Origin: an uncultured Clostridia bacterium
GTDB taxonomy: Bacteria > Bacillota > Clostridia > UBA1381
DNA length: 5,031 nucleotides
Direction of reading: 5' to 3'
Assembly: GCA_905235885.1 (NCBI GenBank)
Contig: CAJONM010000198.1
Span: forward strand, 1 to 5,031
The notes beneath the pieces are model-generated. The model did no database searches. It had not been told where the DNA came from and worked only from the letters and a program-made list of their open reading frames with translations. A program made the translations under genes and the position numbers. How positions within the stretch are numbered: position 1 is the first letter of the stretch; every line of letters begins with the position of its first letter. Below are positions 1 through 5,031 of the stretch, one piece after another.

Positions 1-283
1 CCGCCGCGGCAAGATCGCCGCGGGCGCGTATATGGCGGTATACGCCATGCCGACCAAACGCGGAATGTGCCGCGTCGGATTTACCGTAGGCAGGCATTAC
101 GGCAACGCCGTTATGCGCAACCGCATAAAGCGGCTCATGCGCGAGAGCTACAGAGCATTGTCGCCGGAGCTTACGGGCAGCTACGATATAGTGATAGTTG
201 CCAAGAACAGAGCCGCCGGCAGAGGATGCGATCAGATAAAAAAGGATCTGGCATATATATTCAGATCACTGGAACTGCTATGA
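1..283 (+). CDS. rnpA: Ribonuclease P protein component (5' partial)
   Basis: This is the protein subunit of RNase P. It binds the catalytic RNA (rnpB) and helps it remove 5' leaders from precursor tRNAs. The reading frame is open from the first complete codon at position 2, so the gene begins upstream of the window; 93 residues are visible and about 20-25 N-terminal residues of the usual 110-120 are missing. The family signature is clear: GFTVGRHYGNAV (visible residues 26-37) followed by the RNR motif RNRIKRLMRES (39-49), which contacts P RNA. The C-terminal half (YDIVIVAKNRAA) also fits the family. The ATG at 32 is internal (its upstream codons still match the family) and should not be used as the start. 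The stop overlaps the yidD start in ATGA. The upstream neighbour is probably rpmH, which is an inference. One oddity is that the usual basic-basic-aliphatic triplet before GNAV reads R-H-Y here. Confidence 0.95.
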   Translation, partial: RRGKIAAGAYMAVYAMPTKRGMCRVGFTVGRHYGNAVMRNRIKRLMRESYRALSPELTGSYDIVIVAKNRAAGRGCDQIKKDLAYIFRSLELL

Positions 284-492
284 AAAGAATACTGATTTTT
301 TTGATCAAATTTTACAGACACCGTATATCACCGCTGAAGGGCGTGGGGACATGCAGGTTTATTCCCACCTGTTCGGAATACGCGTTGGAGGCGGTAGAAA
401 AATATGGTGCGGTGCGGGGAAGCTTTCTGGCTGTCCGCCGTATATTGCGGTGCAGACCGCTGGGCGGTCACGGCTACGATCCGGTACCGTAA
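280..492 (+). CDS. yidD: Membrane protein insertion efficiency factor YidD
   Basis: YidD is a small protein at the inner face of the membrane that assists YidC-dependent insertion of membrane proteins; its exact biochemistry is poorly known. The product is 70 residues, normal for the family. It has a short amphipathic or hydrophobic N-terminus (MKRILIFLIKFYRHRISP), the hallmark CRFIPTCSEYA (25-35), RRILRCRPLGG (53-63) and the C-terminal DPVP (67-70). The three conserved cysteines are C25, C31 and C58. I chose the ATG at 280 because it gives the standard family N-terminus and overlaps the rnpA stop as ATGA. A longer version starting at 67 would only read rnpA out of frame. No good Shine-Dalgarno sequence precedes it, so translation is probably coupled to rnpA. 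The gene lies 24 bases before yidC, the usual order. Confidence 0.95.
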   Translation: MKRILIFLIKFYRHRISPLKGVGTCRFIPTCSEYALEAVEKYGAVRGSFLAVRRILRCRPLGGHGYDPVP

Positions 493-502
493 ACATCGCA
501 TC

Positions 503-510
503 GGAAAGGA
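503..510 (+). promoter_or_regulatory. Ribosome binding site of yidC
   Basis: GGAAAGGA ends 6 bases before the ATG at 517. It supports that start, which would otherwise give an unusually short N-terminus for a YidC. Confidence 0.7.
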
Positions 511-516
511 ATCCAT

Positions 517-1482
517 ATGTGGCATTATATCGTTATGGCTATGGGCTGGCTCATAAAAACGATCTATGAGGTAGTCCAGAACTATGGTGTTGCTATCATT
601 CTGTTTACATTGCTGATAAAGCTGATACTTCTTCCGCTTAACATAAAGTCGCAGAAGTCGATGCGAAAGCAGCAGATAATCCAGCCGATAGTTGCAGAGC
701 TTCAGCAAAAGTACGCAAACGATCAGGCGAAGCTCCAACAGGAAATGGCGAAGGTATATAAGGAAAACAATGTGAGCATGGCGGGCGGATGTCTGCCGAT
801 GTTGATACAGATGCCTATTCTTATCGCGCTGTATCAGGCTATCCAGAAGCCGCTTACTTACATGTTCAATGTACCGTACAAGGACATACCCGAAAATATC
901 ATAAACACGATAACATCGCTGCGCGAGTCGATGATCGCGGCAGGCTATAATCTTGGAACGCTTGCCCAAACGCCTGTCGAGACGCTGATGAAAACAAATC
1001 AGATACAGATATCGAACTGGGCGTATATCGTAAACGGACCGAGCGATCCGTGGTATATCAACTTCAAATTCCTCGGGCTTGATCTGTCGAATACGCCGTG
1101 GACGGCATTCAGCTGTTTCGGTGACATAAAGGGCAATCTCGAAATTATCCTGCTTTTGATAATACCGATCTTGGCAGTTGTTTCATCATTTGCCCAGAGC
1201 AAGCTTTCGATGAAGATGTCGGGACAGGATAAGAACACCACAAACGACCAGGCTCAGTCAATGAGCAAAACAATGACATGGATGATGCCGGTCATGACCG
1301 GTTATTTCACGCTGATCCTGCCGGCAGGAATAGGTCTTTACTGGATAGTAAGCGGGATCATGCAGATAGTGCAGCAGATAGTATTAAACAATTATTTTGA
1401 AAAGAAAGGGGATGACTTTGTTGCAAAAGTTCCCAAATCAAAATATGCCGACAAGCATAGAAAAAAAAGCAAGAAGCGTTGA
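517..1482 (+). CDS. yidC: YidC/Oxa1/SpoIIIJ-type membrane protein insertase
   Basis: YidC inserts and folds membrane proteins, either alone or beside SecYEG. The product is 321 residues, of the Gram-positive type without the large periplasmic P1 domain of proteobacteria. Five membrane segments can be read: about 22-41 (GVAIILFTLLIKLILLPL), 89-110 (GGCLPMLIQMPILIALYQAI), 208-226, 253-271 and 272-292. Between the first two lies a charged cytoplasmic helical hairpin (45-86), as in Oxa1 proteins. The C-terminus is strongly basic (KHRKKSKKR), typical of ribosome-contacting tails. There is no lipobox cysteine near the N-terminus, unlike Bacillus SpoIIIJ. The groove position that is usually Arg in the first helix is Lys35 here. 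The extracellular part between helices 2 and 3 (about 111-205) is long, which accounts for most of the extra length over the roughly 260-residue SpoIIIJ. A good Shine-Dalgarno sequence supports the ATG at 517. The 3' end overlaps the start of jag. Confidence 0.96.
   Translation: MWHYIVMAMGWLIKTIYEVVQNYGVAIILFTLLIKLILLPLNIKSQKSMRKQQIIQPIVAELQQKYANDQAKLQQEMAKVYKENNVSMAGGCLPMLIQMPILIALYQAIQKPLTYMFNVPYKDIPENIINTITSLRESMIAAGYNLGTLAQTPVETLMKTNQIQISNWAYIVNGPSDPWYINFKFLGLDLSNTPWTAFSCFGDIKGNLEIILLLIIPILAVVSSFAQSKLSMKMSGQDKNTTNDQAQSMSKTMTWMMPVMTGYFTLILPAGIGLYWIVSGIMQIVQQIVLNNYFEKKGDDFVAKVPKSKYADKHRKKSKKR
1406..1411 (+). promoter_or_regulatory. Ribosome binding site that decides the jag start
   Basis: AAGGGG lies inside the yidC coding region. 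It directly abuts the ATG at 1412 (no spacer), but sits 6 bases before the TTG at 1418 and 9 bases before the TTG at 1421. The spacing therefore favours a TTG start over the nearby ATG. A similar AAAGGGG precedes hrcA in this window. Confidence 0.5.
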
Positions 1483-2275
1483 AGAGGCAGTAGCCGAGGC
1501 CGTTGCGGAGCTTGGCATAGCCGAGGAGGACGCGGTAGTAAATGTAATTCAGGAGTCGTCAAAGGGCTTTTTGGGATTAGGCGGCAAGGAAGCGATAGTT
1601 GAGGTATCCGTGCGCGGAGAAGACGCGCCGGAGCAGGAGCAGGAAGCCGGAGATGGCCCTGTTGCAACGGCAAAGAAATTCATCACCGATGTGCTCAATG
1701 CCATGGGCATAGAAGTACAGGTAAGCGCAGTATATCAGGACGATATATTGGATATCGAGCTTTCAGGTCCGAATATGGGTATAGTTATCGGCAAGCGCGG
1801 TGACACGCTTGACAGCATCCAGTACCTGACATCGCTTGTCGTAAACAAAGGATCGCAGGATTATATAAAGGTATCTATAGATACGGAAAACTATCGTGAA
1901 AAGCGCCGCGCCGCGCTTGTGGCATTGTCGGACAGACTTGCCGCAAAGGTAGCGCGCACCGGCAAGAAGTTTTCGCTTGAACCGATGAATCCGTACGAAA
2001 GAAGAATAATACACTCAAACCTTCAGGCAAACGAGGATGTTACGACATTTTCGGTAGGGCAAGAGCCGTACAGAAAGGTCATAATCGCGCCTAAGAACGC
2101 GCCTCAAGGCTACGGAAAGGGCAGAGGCGACCGCAGACGGCAGGAGCGCAGGCATGAGCCGGCAGAGCAGAAGGCGACGAGCACCGCAACATACAAGGCG
2201 GATTTCAAGCCGCAGCAGCACAAGGCGGAATATAAGAATTTTGAGGAATATCTGGCTGCTCATTCAAATGACTGA
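1418..2275 (+). CDS. khpB: Jag/KhpB RNA-binding protein (Jag-N, KH and R3H domains)
   Basis: This is the single-stranded nucleic-acid-binding protein known as Jag (SpoIIIJ-associated) or KhpB/EloR. In other Bacillota it works with KhpA in RNA binding and cell-wall or division control. With the start used here it has 285 residues. In order these are the Jag N-terminal domain (about 14-65, with SVEEAVAEAVAELG and the KGFLGLGGKEA loop), an acidic linker (67-80), a type II KH domain (about 82-155, GxxG loop IGKRGDTLD with GKRG at 125-128) and an R3H domain (about 160-225, RRIIH giving R195-x3-H199). A basic, Gln-rich tail of about 60 residues follows. The start is uncertain. The TTG at 1418 has the best-placed Shine-Dalgarno sequence; alternatives are TTG 1397, ATG 1412, TTG 1421 and ATG 1445. 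Family similarity begins only near residue 13. The gene overlaps yidC by about 65 bases in another frame, so translation is probably coupled. It is the last gene of its unit, 19 bases before a terminator. Confidence 0.9.
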   Translation: MLQKFPNQNMPTSIEKKARSVEEAVAEAVAELGIAEEDAVVNVIQESSKGFLGLGGKEAIVEVSVRGEDAPEQEQEAGDGPVATAKKFITDVLNAMGIEVQVSAVYQDDILDIELSGPNMGIVIGKRGDTLDSIQYLTSLVVNKGSQDYIKVSIDTENYREKRRAALVALSDRLAAKVARTGKKFSLEPMNPYERRIIHSNLQANEDVTTFSVGQEPYRKVIIAPKNAPQGYGKGRGDRRRQERRHEPAEQKATSTATYKADFKPQQHKAEYKNFEEYLAAHSND

Positions 2276-2294
2276 CAGATAAATGTCCAACAGT

Positions 2295-2328
2295 GGGGGC
2301 TGCCCGTTTAAGGCAGCTCCCTTTAATT
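2295..2328 (+). terminator. Rho-independent terminator after jag
   Basis: The arms at 2295-2304 (GGGGGCTGCC) and 2312-2321 (GGCAGCTCCC) form a 10-bp, GC-rich stem with one G:U pair and a 7-base loop (CGTTTAA). TTTAATTAT follows, an interrupted T-tract. It starts 19 bases after the jag stop and ends the rnpA-yidD-yidC-jag unit. The T-tract is imperfect, so some read-through into the heat-shock operon is possible. Confidence 0.85.
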
Positions 2329-2360
2329 ATGAATAAAATGTTAAAATTAATATAAAATAC

Positions 2361-2389
2361 TTGACAAAGGATATAAAAAGTGGTATCTT
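2361..2389 (+). promoter_or_regulatory. Sigma-A-type promoter of the hrcA-grpE-dnaK operon
   Basis: A perfect -35 box TTGACA (2361-2366) is followed after 17 bases by a weaker -10 box TATCTT (2384-2389). The -10 is preceded by TGG, so it reads as an extended -10 (TGnTATnnT). The stretch at 2323-2358 is very AT-rich and could act as an UP element. The expected transcription start is near 2396, at the left edge of the CIRCE operator, which is the usual arrangement for HrcA-controlled promoters. Confidence 0.8.
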
Positions 2390-2399
2390 ATATCTGTTG

Positions 2400-2426
2400 T
2401 TAGCACTCAAAGGCTTCGAGTGCTAA
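2400..2426 (+). promoter_or_regulatory. CIRCE operator (HrcA binding site)
   Basis: TTAGCACTC, a 9-base spacer and GAGTGCTAA match the CIRCE consensus at every position. The symmetry continues outward for three more base pairs (TTG at 2397-2399 against CAA at 2427-2429), giving 12-bp arms. The site lies just downstream of the -10 box and upstream of hrcA, so bound HrcA would block transcription start. In the transcript the inverted repeat would also form a hairpin in the 5' leader, ahead of the hrcA ribosome binding site. Confidence 0.98.
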
Positions 2427-2432
2427 CAAAAT

Positions 2433-2439
2433 AAAGGGG
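2433..2439 (+). promoter_or_regulatory. Ribosome binding site of hrcA (long spacing)
   Basis: AAAGGGG ends 12 bases before the ATG at 2452, longer than the usual 5-9. An in-frame TGA at 2443 rules out any earlier start in this frame, so the ATG at 2452 stands. The non-optimal spacing may keep repressor levels low, which is an inference. Confidence 0.55.
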
Positions 2440-2451
2440 ATTTGATTTGAA

Positions 2452-3489
2452 ATGGAACTGAGCAACAGACAAAAACAAATCTTGCAAGCCGTTATTGACG
2501 AATACATCTGCTCAGCGGAGCCGGTCGGATCGCGGGCCATATCGAAAAAGAACGCACTCGGACTTTCAAGCGCGACAATAAGGAACGAGATGGCGGATCT
2601 TGAGGATATGGGCTATCTTATCCAACCGCATACATCCGCAGGCAGGATCCCGTCCGATGCCGGATACAGATTTTATGTAAATTCACTTATGCGGCGGTAT
2701 CAGCTCGGCTTGGAGGCGATAAAGCGGCTTCAAGAGGAGCTTGCCGGAAGAATAAGCCGTCTTGATATGGCTGTGAAGCGAGCGGGATTTCTTACGGCTA
2801 TGCTGACGGATTACACAACCGTAATATCCGCGCCGCGAAGCGAGCGCACCGAGATAAAAAAGCTTGATCTCGTGCCTGTGGCGGAGGGGGCGATAATGCT
2901 CATTATCGTCACAAACACCGTAAGGAGCCGCCCGATAAGCGCGAGGCTCGACGATAAGATGTGCCAAAAGCTTGCGGCGATATTAAACGGGCGTCTGTGC
3001 GGCAAGGCGGCGGATGAAATAGCATATGATACAATAAAGGATATCGAGGGCGAGGTTTGCGGCAAGCTGGGCGTTGAGCCGAAAACGATAATCAATATAC
3101 TCAACTTTGTATATGATTCGATAACAGAGCTTGACGACAGCGAGATATTTGTCGCGAACGCGAAATCCATATTGAAATATCCCGAATACCGCGATATGGA
3201 TAAAGCGCGGGAGCTGTTCACATTTCTTGAGGATAAGCAAAAGCTCAAGGGGCTTATATCCGCCTCATCCGGCGACGGCATAAACGCGACCATAGGCAAG
3301 GAGAACGAGTATGAGATACTGCGCGACAGCTCCATAATCACCGCCGATTATTCGCTTGACGGCAAGGCAGTCGGCAAGGTGGGCGTTATCGGGCCGAAGC
3401 GTATGGATTATGCGAAGGTATTTGCAAGCCTCGATCTTATATCGCATGAGATAAATAATCTTGTGGGGTATATATCAAATGACAGTTAG
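2452..3489 (+). CDS. hrcA: Heat-inducible transcription repressor HrcA
   Basis: HrcA is the repressor of class I heat-shock genes. It binds CIRCE operators as a dimer, and its activity is maintained by GroEL in studied species. The product is 345 residues, the full family length. The N-terminal winged-helix domain (about 1-80) contains LSNRQKQILQAVIDEYI, PVGSRAIS (24-31) and the recognition region LSSATIRNEMADLEDMGYL (38-56), followed by the typical HTSAGRIPSDAGYRFYV (60-76). The middle and C-terminal part is the GAF-like and dimerisation region, ending in the conserved GVIGPKRMDY (311-320) near the C-terminus. It is the first gene of the operon, directly behind a perfect CIRCE site, so it should repress itself along with grpE and dnaK. 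It is separated from grpE by 33 bases with no terminator. All key motifs are intact. Confidence 0.98.
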   Translation: MELSNRQKQILQAVIDEYICSAEPVGSRAISKKNALGLSSATIRNEMADLEDMGYLIQPHTSAGRIPSDAGYRFYVNSLMRRYQLGLEAIKRLQEELAGRISRLDMAVKRAGFLTAMLTDYTTVISAPRSERTEIKKLDLVPVAEGAIMLIIVTNTVRSRPISARLDDKMCQKLAAILNGRLCGKAADEIAYDTIKDIEGEVCGKLGVEPKTIINILNFVYDSITELDDSEIFVANAKSILKYPEYRDMDKARELFTFLEDKQKLKGLISASSGDGINATIGKENEYEILRDSSIITADYSLDGKAVGKVGVIGPKRMDYAKVFASLDLISHEINNLVGYISNDS

Positions 3490-3499
3490 AGCTTTTGAG

Positions 3500-3506
3500 A
3501 AAGGAG
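3500..3506 (+). promoter_or_regulatory. Distant ribosome binding site of grpE
   Basis: AAAGGAG is a strong Shine-Dalgarno core but ends 16 bases before the ATG at 3523. An in-frame TAA at 3508-3510 excludes an earlier start. The purine run GAGAGACGG (3512-3520) nearer to the ATG may be the sequence actually used. Confidence 0.4.
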
Positions 3507-3522
3507 TTAAAGAGAGACGGAT

Positions 3523-4062
3523 ATGACGGAAATGAAAGAGAATGAAACAATCGAAGAGGCCGTTTCAGAGGCTGTAGAAACAGAAGAGCAGCCCGAAAAT
3601 GCGGAGGAGATCGATCCGGTAGCGGAGCTTGAGGAAAAGCTCAGGGAGCAGACTGATAAATATTTACGGCTTATGGCTGAATACGACAATTATCAGAAGC
3701 GTTCTCAGCGCGAAAAGGCGGCGAGATACGCGGACGCCGTAATAGATACCGCAGCGCAGCTTCTGCCTATAGGCGACGCGCTCAGCTTGGCGCTCAAGAC
3801 GGAGGTATCATCCGAGGAGGCGGTCAAGTTCAAGGAAGGCATTGATATGGTATTAAAGCAGTTTAACGACTGTTTAAATAAGCTTGAGATCACGCCGATA
3901 AAGGCGATCGGAGAGCAATTTGACCCGAATTTACACAACGCCGTAATGCACATCGAGGATGAGTCGATAGACGAAAACACGATCGTTGAGGAGTTTATGA
4001 CGGGTTATATTTACAAAAATGACAGAGTTGTCAGATACAGTATGGTAAAGGTAGCTAATTAA
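3523..4062 (+). CDS. grpE: Nucleotide exchange factor GrpE
   Basis: GrpE is a cytoplasmic dimer that releases ADP from DnaK and so resets the Hsp70 cycle; in some species it also acts as a thermosensor. The product is 179 residues, normal length. The N-terminus (1-35) is highly acidic and probably disordered. A long coiled-coil helix follows (about 33-75, including LREQTDKYLRLMAEYDNYQKRSQRE), then the four-helix-bundle region (76-125), and last the beta domain that contacts DnaK (126-179). This carries the GrpE signature FDPNLHNAV (133-141) with GYIYKNDRVVRYSMVKVA (161-178). The segment usually close to LLPVLDNLERAL reads LLPIGDALSLAL, keeping Pro82 and Asp85 but not the Asn-x-Glu-Arg part. 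The ATG at 3532 (codon 4) is a possible alternative start. The gene lies between hrcA and dnaK, 15 bases before the latter. Confidence 0.97.
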   Translation: MTEMKENETIEEAVSEAVETEEQPENAEEIDPVAELEEKLREQTDKYLRLMAEYDNYQKRSQREKAARYADAVIDTAAQLLPIGDALSLALKTEVSSEEAVKFKEGIDMVLKQFNDCLNKLEITPIKAIGEQFDPNLHNAVMHIEDESIDENTIVEEFMTGYIYKNDRVVRYSMVKVAN

Positions 4063-4063
4063 A

Positions 4064-4070
4064 GGGAGGA
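4064..4070 (+). promoter_or_regulatory. Ribosome binding site of dnaK
   Basis: GGGAGGA with 7-base spacing to the ATG at 4078 is the strongest and best-spaced Shine-Dalgarno sequence in the window. That fits the high synthesis rate expected for DnaK relative to HrcA and GrpE from the same transcript. Confidence 0.75.
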
Positions 4071-4077
4071 AAATAAA

Positions 4078-5031
4078 ATGGCAAAAATCATAGGTATAGA
4101 CTTAGGTACGACAAACAGCTGCGTAGCGGTTATGGAGGGCGGTAACGCCAATGTTATAACAAACAGCGAGGGATCACGGACAACGCCGTCCGTAGTTGCG
4201 TTCCAGAAGGACGGATCGCGAATAGTCGGTCAGGTGGCGAAGCGTCAGGCAGTGACGAACGCGGACAGGACTATAATGTCAATAAAGAGAAAAATGGGTA
4301 CGACCGATAAGGTGACGATCGACGGCAAGGCATATACGCCGCAGGAGATCTCGGCGATGATCTTATCAAAGATCAAGAGCGACGCGGAAGGCTATCTTGG
4401 CGAGACTGTAACTCAGGCGGTCATAACCGTTCCGGCATACTTTAACGACTCGCAGCGTCAGGCGACGAAGGACGCAGGCAAGATCGCGGGGCTTGAGGTA
4501 CTGAGAATAATCAACGAGCCGACGGCAGCCGCACTTGCATACGGTATGAGCGATAAGGATCAGACTATCATGGTCTATGACCTCGGCGGCGGCACATTCG
4601 ATGTTTCGATCCTCGAAATAGGCGACGGCGTATTTGAGGTTCTTTCAACAAACGGCGACACGCATCTTGGCGGCGATGATTTCGACCAGAGGATCATAGA
4701 TTATCTCGTATCGGAATTTAAGAAGAACGAAGGCATAGACCTTACAAACGATAAGATGGCTATGCAGAGATTGAAGGAAGCGGCGGAAAAGACAAAGATC
4801 GAGCTTTCCACAACATCGACATCATCTGTAAATCTTCCGTATATCACCGCGGACGCGACAGGACCCAAGCATATCAATCTTGATATAACAAGAGCAAAGT
4901 TTGATGAGCTTACCTCAGATCTTGTTGACAGAACTATAGTATGTATAAGAAACGCTATGCGTGATGCGGATATATCCGCGTCAAAGATAGACGAGGTGCT
5001 TTTGGTAGGCGGCTCATCAAGAATACCTGCC
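4078..5031 (+). CDS. dnaK: Molecular chaperone DnaK (Hsp70), 3' partial
   Basis: DnaK is the ATP-dependent Hsp70 chaperone that binds exposed hydrophobic segments of client proteins, working with DnaJ and GrpE. The frame is open to the window end; 318 of about 610 residues are visible, covering most of the nucleotide-binding domain. All three Hsp70 signatures are present: IGIDLGTTNS (5-14), VYDLGGGTFDVSIL (166-179) and IDEVLLVGGSSRIPA (304-318, at the cut). Other family landmarks are SEGSRTTPSVVAF (30-42), VITVPAYFNDSQRQAT (115-130) and INEPTAAALAYG (145-156). After TIMSIKRKMG (65-74) the chain goes straight to the TPQEIS segment (87-92), without the roughly 23-residue insertion of Gram-negative DnaKs, which places the organism among Gram-positive-type lineages. 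The substrate-binding domain and probably dnaJ lie beyond the window. Expression should follow the CIRCE site upstream of hrcA. Confidence 0.98.
   Translation, partial: MAKIIGIDLGTTNSCVAVMEGGNANVITNSEGSRTTPSVVAFQKDGSRIVGQVAKRQAVTNADRTIMSIKRKMGTTDKVTIDGKAYTPQEISAMILSKIKSDAEGYLGETVTQAVITVPAYFNDSQRQATKDAGKIAGLEVLRIINEPTAAALAYGMSDKDQTIMVYDLGGGTFDVSILEIGDGVFEVLSTNGDTHLGGDDFDQRIIDYLVSEFKKNEGIDLTNDKMAMQRLKEAAEKTKIELSTTSTSSVNLPYITADATGPKHINLDITRAKFDELTSDLVDRTIVCIRNAMRDADISASKIDEVLLVGGSSRIPA

Noticed and set aside
67..492. A 141-residue version of yidD starting inside rnpA
   Set aside because: The first 71 residues are rnpA read out of frame. The true YidD start is the ATG at 280.
328..969. A 213-residue open frame on the minus strand across yidD and yidC
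   Set aside because: It lies opposite two well-recognised genes, has no recognisable domain, and reads as a Tyr/Arg/His-rich shadow of the coding strand.
2397..2429. The inverted repeat as a terminator
   Set aside because: It is a perfect CIRCE operator, has no T-tract after it, and sits between promoter and gene.
2618..2626. TTATCCAAC as a DnaA box, since this gene cluster is often near oriC
   Set aside because: It is a single site with two mismatches to TTATCCACA inside hrcA coding sequence, with no cluster of boxes or AT-rich unwinding region beside it.
2811..3341. A 176-residue Ser-rich open frame on the minus strand inside hrcA
   Set aside because: The Ser/Ile richness comes from reading the complement of Gly/Asp/Glu codons of hrcA; no family is recognisable.
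1..5031. A previously undescribed system, mobile element or CRISPR array
   Set aside because: All seven genes belong to well-known families in coherent operons. I see no transposase, integrase, terminal repeats or regularly spaced repeats.

Overview
The window carries seven housekeeping genes, all on the + strand and almost without gaps, in two transcription units. The organism is most likely a member of the Bacillota, class Clostridia, of moderate GC content and possibly from an uncultured gut-type lineage. Four things point there. The heat-shock operon is a CIRCE-controlled hrcA-grpE-dnaK. DnaK lacks the roughly 23-residue insertion that Gram-negative DnaKs carry near the start of the ATPase domain. 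YidC is the short five-helix Oxa1/SpoIIIJ type with no large N-terminal periplasmic domain. A Jag/KhpB gene follows yidC. Naming an order or genus would be guesswork.

Unit 1 (1-2275) is the end of the conserved cluster that usually lies near the chromosome origin. It holds rnpA (RNase P protein, 5' end cut off by the window), yidD, yidC and jag/khpB. The genes are tightly coupled: rnpA and yidD overlap in ATGA, yidD and yidC are 24 bases apart, and jag starts inside the 3' end of yidC. The probable logic is tRNA 5' maturation (RnpA) together with membrane protein insertion (YidD, YidC) and an RNA-binding partner (KhpB). A rho-independent terminator at 2295-2328 closes the unit.

The 176-base gap at 2276-2451 holds that terminator, an AT-rich stretch, a sigma-A-type promoter and a perfect CIRCE operator.

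Unit 2 (2452-5031 and beyond) is the class I heat-shock operon: hrcA (repressor that binds CIRCE), grpE (nucleotide exchange factor) and dnaK (Hsp70, cut by the window end after 318 residues). HrcA represses its own operon through the CIRCE site. DnaK and GrpE form the chaperone cycle, and the DnaJ partner is expected just downstream, outside the window.

I found no mobile element, CRISPR array, tRNA or rRNA, and no sign of an undescribed system. The points worth a second look are the direct junction of the two operons, the nested non-ATG start of jag, the long extracellular loop and Lys-for-Arg change in YidC, the basic tail of Jag, and small motif deviations in RnpA and GrpE.
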